From the NCBI GenBank assembly GCA_018350325.1, contig JAEVLN010000008.1:1984001-2048000 (forward strand): 64,000 nucleotides of DNA, written 5' to 3'. Positions 46,084-57,800 of the stretch are shown in pieces. Numbering within the stretch: the first letter of the stretch is position 1; every line of letters begins with the position of its first letter. The position numbers and the translations under genes were made by a program. The notes under the pieces were generated by a model. That model was given only the letters and a program-made list of their open reading frames with translations. It was not told the origin of the DNA and did not search any database. The stretch is from Globodera rostochiensis (taxonomy: Eukaryota; Nematoda; Chromadorea; Rhabditida; Heteroderidae).

Positions 46084-46442
46084 CAGGAAGCTCAGATCAC
46101 CCTCGAGAAAATATGGCATTTTTATGGCAGTTTTCTTTAGGAATTTTCAAAAAAAAACAATTATTTTGAGAATTCTGCTTCACTTCAGGGGGAGGGGTCG
46201 GCGGTGCCGATAGGCGCCGTCGAGAAAATTTTGAAATTTTGACTGAATTTGTTAAAAGATTTGCAACAAGAATCAAGGTGCTCTATTTTCGGGAAACTCT
46301 CATTTTCCCTCACAAAATAAGAAATTTTCACCAAGTTTAAAATATGGCAAAATTATGGCAAGTGTGGAAACATGGCAAAAAATAAGGCAAATTTCCAAAA
46401 TTATGGCATTTGCCTTAAAAATAAGGCATTCTGAGCTCCCTG
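46084..46442. mobile_element. Probable degenerate hAT-type MITE
   Basis: The left end CAGGAAGCTCAGAT and right end ATTCTGAGCTCCCTG are inverted with a single mismatch over about 13 bp. Flanking octamers TTCGAGAT and TTCAGATC resemble but do not match each other, so the target duplication is decayed or the boundary is off. The inside holds many ATGGCA/TGCCTTA inverted motifs and one copy of the GC-rich hairpin repeat. No transposase. Confidence 0.45.
46197..46224. repeat. Dispersed GC-rich hairpin repeat, copy 2
   Basis: GTCGGCGGTGCCGATAGGCG followed by CCGTCGAG folds on itself. The flanks GAGAATTCTGCTTCACTTCA and AGAAAATTTTGAAATTTTGA are shared with the copy at 60407-60432. Confidence 0.85.
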
Positions 46443-48744
46443 TTCAGATCCATCCAATTGGAGTAACCATCGAACGAGAGAATTTGAAAGGCTCTTCAAA
46501 GAGAATTTTTTTTCGTATCGACGATTATTTATATTTGTGGGATAAATTATAATTAAATTTTAGTGATAATGAGAAAATGGCCCCGTTGGAGAGAATGGGG
46601 GGGGGGGGAAGATCGTTTGCGTTGGGAGGTGGACAAAGTGAAAAGGAGTCCAATTTTAAGTGAAATTTGTGCCGTTAATTCCATAAATAAAAAATCAAAA
46701 TGCCGAGATTTAAAAGAAAAGTTGCTATTTTCATCAGAGAATTTTGAAGGATAAAATGCGCATTATGCCCGAGGTAATTTGAGCGGAGATATGCCCGAGG
46801 GGATTCTTTTCCGGTTGAAGAAGGGGGGGGGGGATGGAATGTCGGCAAATGTCGAGAGGGGGGGGGGGGAGAGGGGGTGAAGCCCGAAAGCAATTTGGTC
46901 AGCGCCGAGAAGAGGAGAAGGGAAGCGGAATGGCCTGCCCAACAGTGATTAGGTATTTGCATGGGAGGGGAGGGGGGGGGGGGGGGAAAGGGGGGGGCTG
47001 AGAATGACGGGTGGCGGGGGCGGGGGGGGGGGGATGAGTACCTCCCAAATTGTAACGGCCAACCCACCAAATGAAGTGCATATCGGCATGGGGAACTGAA
47101 ATAAACGGGAAAATAAAATTGGGCTAACGAACGGATGGCACTGACACCCGCCGGGGGAGAGAAGGGAATGGCGATTTGAAGAAGAAATTTTCTCCGGCGG
47201 AAAACGGCATATTTAATTGATGAAGTTGGAGGGAATGGAAAGGACGTGTGGAGGGGGAGGGGAGGGGGCTCATTAGTTTTGGTTGAACGTGGGACAGAAC
47301 ACAATTGAGCTGAGTGAAATGTGCAGCACTTTCTTAGAGGGAAAGCGTTGACAAATGGTCGAAACGGAAACAGCTCATTTTACCGATATTTAATCTGTCA
47401 AAATTCGTTAACATCGCTTTTAAATAAAATTTGGAAAGGGTTAGGTCGGGTTTCACCTTATTTGTTAATGTATAAGGCCAATTGAATAAATCATTAAATT
47501 GAAGAAGAAAAGAATAAAGGGGAAAGTGAAATGAATTTGGGGCATTGGAAGACAAAAGGACTGCTGATGAATATTAGGGGCGACGAATATTAAATCAAAT
47601 GGCGTCTGCCGATTCTCCCCCCCCCCCCGGGGTAACGGAAAGAAACGGCTGACCCCCCCCCCCCCCCCCCCCCCCCCCCCCGTAAATTAGAAAAGAAAGA
47701 CCAATTTCCTGGCGATAGGCCTGTCAGGCCCATAGCACTGAGACAAACACCAACAAAAAGTGTCGAGAGGAGGAAATTGGATGAAAAAAGATGGACGATT
47801 AAGAGGTGGTGGTCAGGATGTGGGAAATGCTTAGAAAGGTTGGTTATTGTAAACAAAGTCAGTTCCATCATTGCTTGTTCATTCTGGTTACGGGGGGGGG
47901 GGGGGGAGGGTTGGGAGGTTCCAATTTGGAAAAATTGAGGAAGGTTGAAAGAACCATGGGCTTCGGAAATAAATTTTGGATAGGGCCAAGATTGGATATG
48001 CAAATTGGGCGAGTGGAGATGAGCAAAACGGAAATAGAAAGAAGCAAATATTCGGAACACTTTAGGGGTTTAGAGTGCTTCAGAAGAAAGGAATGCTTTC
48101 GTCGACCATTCATTATTTTATTTCTTTGGAATAAAACCTTCGATTGTAATCAAATAATCTGGTGGTTTGGCTGCAACTCCGAACATTCCCATGTTAGCAG
48201 TGCCAATCCATCATAAGCTCATCTTTAAAAAAAGAGAAATAAATTGATAAAATGCCCGGAAGGGACGTTGTACAAATTGGCTCTACCTTCTATAGAGGGA
48301 GGGACTGTAGTCATAAAAATTTGAATTAGAGCCCGAATTTTTAAAAAATCCCGGATCTTTTGGCCTAATATGAATGCTAATCGTTATGATTTGTCTGATA
48401 TTAATTACTTCTCAAATAACGGACACTAAATGTCGTACAGTATACCCTCCACACCATTATTGTACAACCTCCCACAACTCATCGGAGAAAAATTGCAGCG
48501 CTTAGAGGTATTTTGGCTTTTCTAGAGAATTTTGGTTGGCTATTTAGCTCTTAAGACTTTTTTGCAGAAAAAGTTTTCCAGGCCCTCGGGGATTTTTTCA
48601 AAGTCGCTTTAAAATTTACACTTTGAATAATCAACTTTGGCATTTTAATTTGGCGTTTTGTCCCTTCATCCCATCAAACATTGTTCGTCTCCGAGCAAAT
48701 GTAGCAGGTGCAGTTGTTGTGGTTTCAGCTTGCATTCGGTTCTG
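46443..48744. other. Gene-poor, G/C-tract-rich region
   Basis: Many runs of G or C: 46601-46610, 46825-46833, 46860-46868, 46970-46985, 47025-47033, 47617-47626, a 29-base C run at 47653-47681, and 47890-47905. AT-rich blocks elsewhere. No coding exon with support before the SHC gene. Confidence 0.5.
47653..47681. repeat. 29-base poly-C run
   Basis: Uninterrupted C run, the longest perfect homopolymer in the window. Its length may be approximate if it reflects sequencing or assembly of a homopolymer. Confidence 0.95.
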
Positions 48745-51225
48745 ATGAACAATCACTCAAAAAATGCGCAATGTTTAGAAGCGACATTGAACGAGTTGCA
48801 GACAAGCGGAATCACTTTTTATATTCAGGTAAGTAAATTTACTATTTGGCAAAATATCAATTTTAATTAGTGTCGCTTTTTGACTTCTCGATAAAAAAGT
48901 TAAAACAAAAAAACTCATAAATTTGTACTAATAGGTTTTTAGTTACAATTGGTCGAAACCCGGTTTCCTGTTTTAAACCGGTTTGCACGGTTTCATACCC
49001 CCGTCTAATAGCCTAGATGATTCTGCATTGAATGCAAGAAAGCAAAAAATTGCGCCCGATCCACAAAACTGTTCAAAAAAAGACATAAAAAAATTTTTAT
49101 CCAATTTTCAAAAAATAAAAAGACGAAGAGTTGTCGGATCCGAAAGCGGTTTTTTTTTGTATTCGACGCAGAAAGCTAGCCTAAAAACACACCGCTGGTG
49201 TCGCGCAGCTATCTCCACCCTAAACGGGTTTAAAACCGGAAACTTTGGGATTTTTTGACCAAACCGGTTCGGGAATTTTTATCTCGCCGGTTTGAAAAGC
49301 TACGGAATGGGCCCAGCTAGCAAAGGTGCTCTACTCATATAGGAGAATAGCATATAAAAAATTGGGGCGATTCAACTTTTTATATAACTTTTTTATCGAG
49401 AAGTCAAAAAGCGACACTAATTATGCAACGACAGAGTGTAAGAGTTCCGCCTTATTTTTGCTTCAGTTGCCCTTTTAGGCTTAAATTTAAGCTTCTGGGC
49501 GCGCGACCTGCCCATTTTGAATTTTATGTAATTTGTTTTAGTCCAAAAACGCAGAATTTTGATCAATTTGTCCGTTAATTAATTCGTTTTTCCATTAATT
49601 TCCCTTAAAGTTTGTCGGATCAGTTGTGGTAGAAAAGTCGCTGAATTCACACTCAACGGAACGACAAACCGAAGTGGCAAGGCACAAATTTTGTTATAAA
49701 TGCATAAGTAATTTATTTTTAAGGGAACTTATTCGATTGGTCGCTCTGGAAGCAGAGCCGAAATATGGCGGTTTAGCTGAAACATCAGAAAAGGAGGACA
49801 TTTGCCATGTTAGTATTCCCTTTGGGAAAGGTACGTTTTGCTCCCGTCACATTTTAAGCATGAAATATTATATTTGAGGGTGCACATTTTGTATATATAA
49901 AAAAGATTTGGCATAAAAACGACCCCAAAAGTAAGTGATTTGTGAGTGGGAGCAAAACGATACCCCCCCCCCCCCCCCCCCCCCCCTCTTCCCGAATCCG
50001 AAAATTTTTTCCATGAAAACTGAAAATATTTTATTTGATGGTAAAATTCCTTCTCTTTTGGTTTTCAATTATTTTTTTCGAAAAAATGTTTTTCCTTTTT
50101 TAGTATACGCGGGATCCGGTGCGGGTATTGAATTGCGATGTGTTAATGAATGTATCGACCAGAAATATCATCCTCATCGACTCAATTTCCTCCCGAGTCT
50201 TACACCGTTTCCTAATCCAGGATGTTTCTTTGTTGTCCCTCGGTTCGGAGGCAGGTTTCCTTTTTGTTGAATTATATAATTTGATTTAAACAAAATGGAA
50301 TTATTCAATGGGGGCTTCTTTCAGCAAATGTCGTCGTTCTTCTGTTTTGTTGCCAAAGTGCCCGACGGGGACGGCAGAGTGCGCAAATGTTTTGTGTTTA
50401 AGGCCGATGATCGTTCTGTTTTGTTGGAACTGCGAGATGCGATTTGTTTTACTTTCCGTCTCAGTGCCAGAGAAGAAATAAAAACTCCGATGCCTTCTTC
50501 GACGGTGCGAGTCATTAAATGTCATTTGTTTATTAAATTGCCAAATTATTTTCTATGTTTTTCAGCCTCTTACTCCAATTTGTCTGGAGATGTCCGGCCA
50601 AAACGCAGCATTTGACTCTTCCAATCAGCAAAATGTGCTGCATGAAACGCGTACGTCTTCAAATACTCCAAACAATCCACCGGAAGTTCCGCCTCGGCAG
50701 AGACGGACGACGACGGGTGGGAAATGTTCAGATGATGGAAATTAGTGATTAAAGAATTTCATTTTGATTGATTTGTTGTTCTTAATTAATATTGCAGGTG
50801 TTTTCGGTACGCTGCCTTTGAGTCGCTATAAGGAAGTCATTTTGGGGTTGGACCAGTGCCGGTGGTACCATGGAACTTTACTCCGTGAAGAGGCTGAGAC
50901 GCTGGTCCGCGAGAATGGACAGTTTCTGGTCAGAAAAAGTCCTAACAACAACGAGTTCATTTTGGTGGTGATGAATGACGGGGAACAGAGGCACGTGTGT
51001 TTGCTGGGCAGCGAGGGAAAGGTGTTAATTAAAAGAGGGATAAACAAATGGACAAGCAAATCCCGGAGATTGGTCTGACCCGACCCCAAAATTCAGATAT
51101 TAACCACAATCGGCGAGTTCAAAAGCATTGTCGAACTCATCAACTACTTTCACAGCCAAAGCAAACCATTGGTACTGGGAGCGGTCAAATTGTTGTTGCG
51201 TGCGCCGGTCAATCGGAAACAATAG
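48745..51225 (+). CDS. SHC-type adaptor: PTB and SH2 domains
   Basis: Phosphotyrosine adaptor. An exon ending GITFYIQ (to 48828) splices in frame to FVGSVVVEKSLNSHSTERQT (from 49611), the first strand and helix of a PTB domain. It continues LIRLVALEAEPKYGGLA, the exon YAGSGAGIELRCVNECIDQ, and FFCFVAKVPDGDGRVRKCFV to RDAICFTFRL, the C-terminal PTB helix. A linker has a PPEVPPRQRR motif. The SH2 domain reads CRWYHGTLLREEAETLV, GQFLVRKSPNNNEFIL (FLVR arginine present) and FKSIVELINYFHSQSKPLVL, ending PVNRKQ at 51223-51225. The order PTB-linker-SH2 is that of SHC. SHC couples receptor tyrosine kinases, including insulin-like signalling in nematodes. The start at 48745 is the first in-frame Met of the first supported exon; one junction near 49690-49725 is unresolved. 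The 782-bp first intron holds a transposon. Confidence 0.85.
48865..49422. mobile_element. 558-bp non-autonomous TIR element in a SHC intron
   Basis: Perfect 38-bp terminal inverted repeats: the left end begins AATTAGTGTCGCTTTTTGAC (48865-48902) and the right end is its exact complement (49385-49422). A target duplication cannot be fixed because the outermost AATT is itself palindromic. The interior is AT-rich with scattered AAACCGGTTT-type motifs. The 92-codon open frame inside (from 48983) shows no domain. Perfect arms imply recent insertion. It makes up most of the 782-bp intron between PTB exons. Confidence 0.92.
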
Positions 51226-51817
51226 AATTAATCCATACCGTCCATTTTTTGTTTATATATTTGTGAATTGCGGTTCCAAGCTTAAATTCGTGTGCTACGG
51301 TTATTTCAAAAAAAAGGGACCGCAATTCCATGCGATTACTCACAAAAGCTCATCAGCTTCCATCCGCCAATATTATACCATTTAGTCAACTTAAAATGAT
51401 TTAAAAGGATAAAATAATTACACATTAATGGTTTCGTTAGCCGCATTAGGCCGGATTAGAATACCCAAAAAGTTAATTGTTATGTAGTACCACTTTATGG
51501 ATTAGGTTATAAACAAAAGTTGGAGTATTGGTCTGCAAAAGTCGCTATAAATCGGCAAATGTTTGATTGTTGCCCTGGCCGAATCAGAAATCGTCGAATT
51601 TTGTGTTTAAAATGTAATAAATTAAATTTGCTGTTGGGTTTGGGAGGGCGGGGGCATTTGCCGAAGGGAATGCGGCGGCACTCTTCTCCCCCCCCCCCCC
51701 CCATCGGTCCCCGCACTATTTCTCTCTGTTCTTTCTGCCATTCTCTCTGGCCATGCCGTAAATGGATTTTCTTTCGAAAAAAGTCTTTTTTGGTGCCTAA
51801 ATAGAGAAGACGCAGAA
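51226..51817. other. Intergenic between SHC and BIG3 genes
   Basis: 592 bp between two genes on the same strand. C run at 51690-51703. Probably the SHC 3' UTR and BIG3 promoter; the spacing is too wide for a typical nematode operon. Confidence 0.5.
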
Positions 51818-54800
51818 ATGGATGTGATATTGAACAAGTTGGGCAATCAGGTGAGTGGGGAAGGAAGTGATCAGAGGATTAATAATTCCGAGGCTTTCAG
51901 TCCGATCTGAAACACGTCGAGGGCCTTTTTGATGCGATACAAAAGGCTAAAAGTTTGTCTGATTCCTTTTGACTTTCTGATCGATCAGATTCGGTAGCCT
52001 TCAGATGTGCCCGCCCAATCGGAAGCATTTGAACGGCGCCGCAAATGCATCGAATGTTTCGTTTTGGCACTCGGTGCCTTTAAACCGAAGCTCGCGTCAA
52101 TTGCCTTTGAGGGAATTCAGGCGGGTTTTTTCCAAGAATTTTGAATTAAAATTTGTCCTTTTTTTGAGCTTCTCCTCCGAATCAACGCCGCCGGGTCAAT
52201 GGCCGAGCCGGAGGGCGAATCTCTCCCCGAACAGCTCCTCTCCCTATTCGCGCACGTCCATTTGTGGCGCGATTTGCCCTCCACCCAATGCCAATGCTTG
52301 TCTTTGCTCGTTCAACTGATCTCGTCCGCAGAAATAGCCATTAAACTGGCAGATGCACTAAGTGCTCTCGAAGTAGCAAAAATATAAAGAAAGGCTGACA
52401 AATAACAATAAAACTTTTATAAATTTAATAATAATTTAGTGAATTGATTTTAATTATGTTTATTGTAGCGGAAATAAATAATTTAAAAGTTCATTCTTAT
52501 TTAATTATCGTTTTAAGATTTGCACGAGAACATTCGAATCGGCTGATGATTCCACCAGTGTTCGTCCGGCTGCTCGGGCGACGTTGACACAGGCACTTTT
52601 TGTATTCAATCGGATTGATTTGGCATTTTCAGATGCTCAATTCATTTGTGCACAACAGACTTGCCCTCGGGGTAGGAATTCTAAAACTATTGGACAAAAT
52701 CCCTATTAAACAACAATTATTTATTATCAACAGGAAAGTGAATCGGCAGAAATTGGAGCTGCGATGGACGTGGCAGCCCTTTTGGGCGAATTAATAAGCA
52801 AAATGGGGGCAGCCGTGGGAAAACGGGCGGAAACGGCGGGGGACGGCACATTTCCGCCGGCCAACGGTCGGGCCAATCAGCCGCTGCTTCTCCCATTGGA
52901 CGCTATTTTTAGCGTTCTAAGCGCCTTGGAAACGCCGCTAATTGAACGGCACTGTCCACTTTTGAATCGACTGAAGTCTGTCATTGGCATTATTATTTTT
53001 TTAATTTTTAATTGAATGTTTTAGAAATGAATTGGTCCCATTGATCATTTGGCAGTTACGTGGAAGTGCAAAATATACGGAACTAAGTGGAAATGCCTCA
53101 AAAAGGATTGGAACTCAGCTGATCGGAACTATGAAAAGGGCGGGACCTTTTTTAAAGGATTTTTGTCCCTCGGGCGTCGTTTCCGTGGCGATGGCATTGG
53201 AGGGGCCCGAAAGTGCCCGTTCTTTCTATCAGTTAGTGAAGACTTTCAATCTGCGGCAATTTAATTTTCTTCCAAAGAGTTGTTGATCAGTTGCTGCGAC
53301 TTTTGTCTCCGATGCCACTTTCGTTTCCGGCACATTCAGCGGCATCCTCTTTTGAACTTCTTCCACTGCTCGAAGAGTTGTGGCGTTGCGCGTTGCTCTC
53401 ACCAATCGTCGAAAAGCGGTCGGAAGCGCTTCGTCTGGTCAAACGAATATGTGTCCACGGGCAACGTTTTGCTGAGCTTATCCGGCTAAGTGTTGTCTCT
53501 GGAAAAAATGCCTTTTGGCTTGTGCTGCTCGAATGTGTGGAGGAATGTTGCTTATGCCAGGAGCAGCGAACGGCTGCCGATTCCTTCCGAACTCTTACGA
53601 CAATGGCACGTTTGGGTGGTGGCGGTGGGAGGTCTTTATCGAAGAAATGTTAAGGTTTCCGCCATCTCAACTCTTTTTCATTCGCCTCCCGCGGAATTTT
53701 CGGAGTTTTGCTTTGATGAATTGTTCTCGACGATTAATAAAGCTGCTAAAGAAAGAGAAGTCGCGAAGAAGCGGACCGAACAGTGGCCAATAAAAAAGGG
53801 CCAAAAAGGGGCGTCTTCAAATGCTTTTCGAATGGATAAAGTGATTATTGTTAACGGGGCCAACTCAAAACATTAAAGGGGCCAATTGTTTAAGGCAGCA
53901 ACGCTTTTTGCCGATTCTTTTGTTGGGCTGTTGCGCGAGTCGGAGGCTTTAGACAATTCCAATTCGTTGGATGTTTCCGTTCAGAGATTTGTCGTCCAAA
54001 TTTGTCCCCAACTAAACGTCATTTTATGCCCCAGGGAGGAAATTGAAGGCGGACGGAATGAAAAAGCAAATTTATCATCTGCCGAATCGACGCCAGAGGA
54101 TTCGAATGATGAAGATGGAGAAGTGCAAGAAATTAGGAGGGGACAGCCGCGTGAAAGTGCTGTGACGGAGATGGAATTGTTTGAAATGGTAGTCCAATTG
54201 TTGGTGACCATTGACAGGGACAGACAGCAACAGAAGGGATGGCTGGGAGAGGACATTGAAGCAGTATGTGGACTTCCAGTGTGAACCAATTGAGAGACAT
54301 CTTGACAATCTCGTCGCTTTTCTAAAATGTTTTACGTCCAACAGATCACTGCCGTTAGTGCTGACGAATCGGTTCATTTGGCCATCCGCCAACGACGAAA
54401 TAGCCCCCTAATGGAATTGATCAGTCGCAATTTGCATGACAGCAATTGCAATCGTTTCACACGAATCTTTCAATTGAATTTGTCAGCCTCCGATCCCTTG
54501 GAATGTTTAACATCGAACGATGACAGCGATAAAAGCGTCAACAATCGAAAGATCCTTTTCTGCTGGTTTCGCACTGAACTTCTTCATAACTGTTGGAGTT
54601 CATTTGTTCGGATGTTCAGTCAATTGAAGAAGCAAAACTCAACGGAAGAGGCAAAACGCGCAAATATTGAAACATTGGGAACTTTGGTGCCATTAGCGAT
54701 TGAACTCGGTGAGTTTGAATTGTTTTGCTTAAACGATGGCACTTTATTCTTTGAAAGGGTTAACATTCGAACTCCGATGGATGTACCAATTTATTGCGGA

Positions 54801-57800
54801 ACAAATGTGTGCATTGGAAAACCTTCGCGAGGCCGTCAAACGGTCCAGATTGAAACGGAGCGGTGATTCTGATCAACAAAAGGCTATTCGTCGGTTCTGT
54901 GGCCGAATTGAGCTGACGGGGATGAAAGTGCTTTTGGAGAATGCCCCAGGGGCACTGAGAATAGCCCCGAAGGTTTCTGAGCACGTCGTCAGGTGGGCGG
55001 GCTAACACCCTTAAATAAAGATTATTCCAATTATGTCCAAAAAGATGTTCGCAATTCCTGTGGGAGTTGGAACGATGGCATTTCAAAATGGCCAAAATGA
55101 CTATCGACGCTTCCATCTTCGAGTCTCCATCCTCCCAAAGTGGCCATCGTCCCATTGACACGGCGATCGGAACTAATGTTCTTAGAGCGAATGATCCAAC
55201 TTCTACAGAAATAGCCCGTTTTGTGGACGACTTTTTGGCACTGATCGATCGGTCAGTTAGATTTTGCTAATTATTTATTAATATGTTAATTACTCTTACA
55301 ATCCAACTTATTTAGCATCTTTTCTGACTGTCCGGCACCCCTTCCTCTGAATTCGCTCTGTTCTTTGCTCGGCTCACTTTGCACAGCCAACGAAAATAAT
55401 CTTTTTTATTCCGATGGGTTGGCCCCCACTGAAAGTTCGGCCCAATTGTTGCAACGTTTAAGCCAATTAGTGGTGGGAATGAGTAACGACGCCATGTTAA
55501 TATCCAAAATTGCCGTTTGGAAACAAATTCGGGGCCATTTGATTCAGGTGAATGACGGCATTTCCCTGTCCGATCGATTTAATGTTAAAGCCTTTCTTCT
55601 CCGGTTTAGTGCGCTTCCGCCAATTCGATTCCCCGAGAAGTTAATCGGAGGGCCATTGACGGAGTGCATGAAGTGGTCAAAGTGCTGCTGCAGAGGGAAT
55701 GGGGACGGCACCAGCAAGTGACCGTCTCCGGATGGAATTCGCTTTTATTCTCCATTTTCTTGCCAATTATCAGCGCGGAGTCCATTTGCGTGCCTGAGAC
55801 GTGCCTGCAGGTTGGCCAAGTGATCCTCAGCTTCGTGGACCAAAGTCACGAGGTCATCGGGTCCGGTTGGAGCCCTTTGTTCTCGACCACTCAGGTAATT
55901 TCAAAATTCAGATTTGTTCTTGCAATATTGTCCAAGTTCAGCAGCTCATACGAACTGCTGTCGACGTTCGTACTGAGAATAAAGAGTCAGAAAGTCGCAA
56001 TGCTCCGCTGGTTGCACTTGTTTTGGACATATTCGAGAAATTTTTGGCCATTTCCAAGCCAGCCGTTCTTCTTGCCGCATTTTCCGAATTTGTCGATGCT
56101 TTGTCGCTCTTTCTGTCTTTGTCTATGGACGACAATTCATCGACGGTTTTTGATCAGTTATTCTCTCTTTTGGAACGTTCTGAGCACATTCTGATCGACT
56201 ATCTGTTCAACGCCACAATTGCACTTCCTTCGGCTTTCGTTGAAGTGATCGATCAAAAATGGGACGAGCAATGGCAAATAATGGTTGAGGCTAGTAAAAG
56301 TGAGGAAGAAGTTAACAAAGACGACTATGTCCATCTTTTGACCGATTTGGGGGCGTTTTTGAGCGATCAGGGAATGTTGGAGGAGTGTCCATCGACGGCG
56401 GAATGGGTGGAGGGAATTTTGAAAGGTGGGAGAAAGGCTGAAGGACTCCGAGGTGGGGAAGTGATCGGGCACTTCCTTTTATCCAATTCTAAATCATTTT
56501 CAGATCAAATTGTGACGGTCAATCGCCCCTTGGCCCATCTCTCTTTGACGCCGCCGCCCCGTGCCGTCGTCGCTCTCCACTCTTTCTTTCTCCTGCAGAA
56601 ATTGTTAAATGCCATATTGGACAAAAATGGCAGCTTTAGCGGAGGGACGTCTAACCAGTCGAGACTGACCCTTAATTTTGGATGTTTTTTGGGAGAGCTT
56701 TCAGCAAAGATTGGTCATTATCACCCTTTTTAGGGCCAAACCCCCCCCCCCCCATCTTTAGGTGTCCATTTCGCCACTTTTTGTTTATGTGCTTTTTTGG
56801 TGACGGATATTCGAAGGGCGGTTGCCTTTCCATTGACTGCCTCTGGAGTTCGTTGCCTGAAGCAGCTGATTGGCCTCCTCCTCCCCCACCAGTCGGTTGT
56901 TCAACTGCTGACATTGCCATCCGAAGATGACGAGCAGTCCAAACATTGGCGTTTCACTCTCCAATGGCACCTTCTTCAGTTGGCAGTCCATTGTGTCGCC
57001 AAAGGGGGCGTACGTTTTTTCGGGATTATTCCCCAACAGAATTATTTTGTGATTACTTTTTTTGTCCTCAATTTCAGACCCTTTCCCTCGTCGGCTGTGC
57101 GCTGATTCGCAATTTGTGTGCTTTATCAAAGGGCTGCCCGACGTTTAGCGCCCTTTGTGCCGGTGCCATTTGGCAGTCCACGTGCGTTTTCTTTGCCTTT
57201 GTTCAGTCAACAAACAGCCATCATTTGCAGCCAGTACGCCCTCTTTCCTGTCCGAATGCTCATCTCCCAATTTTTCATCCATTCCACCGACTTCTCCTCC
57301 GACCTTGGCAAAATGCGCGTTTCCTACCGTTTGGGGTTAAGCCCTTCTGAAGTGGAAGAACGCGTTGACAATGTGCACCAATTAGCCAATCAGGCGAGGA
57401 CTTTCTTTAATGTTATGTGATTTTATTGGATGTTTATTTATAAAATCGTTTGTGAAACGTATTCTTAATACAATTAAAGCTTACAAATTAATTAACCCCA
57501 AAAATAAATTAAGCGCTAATGAATTAAGTTGTTTCAATTGGAAGAGCAACGGAAACGGAAACATTTGCAGGGGGAGGGGGAGGGGCGACGTGAACAAAGT
57601 GAAAATGGCGCGACTTTCGGAGGCGCCCACCTCCCCTCAAAGTTTGCGTATTTGTTCATCTTTGAAAATGGCGCCAACGAAAGCGGAGAAAGGTTTTTTA
57701 AGAAGCTGAAGAAGATTTCCATTAATTTAAGCTTTTTCTTTTTTCGTTTATTCCAAACTCAAAAGGATTAGGCCATTTCCGTTGTTGGAGTGATTACACT

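Noticed and set aside
46675..47304. 209-codon proline-rich minus-strand frame
   Set aside because: Its length depends on several poly-G runs read as proline codons; composition is not protein-like.
48983..49258. 92-codon frame inside the 558-bp inverted-repeat element
   Set aside because: Too short for a transposase, no DDE or zinc-finger motif; best seen as chance in a non-autonomous element.
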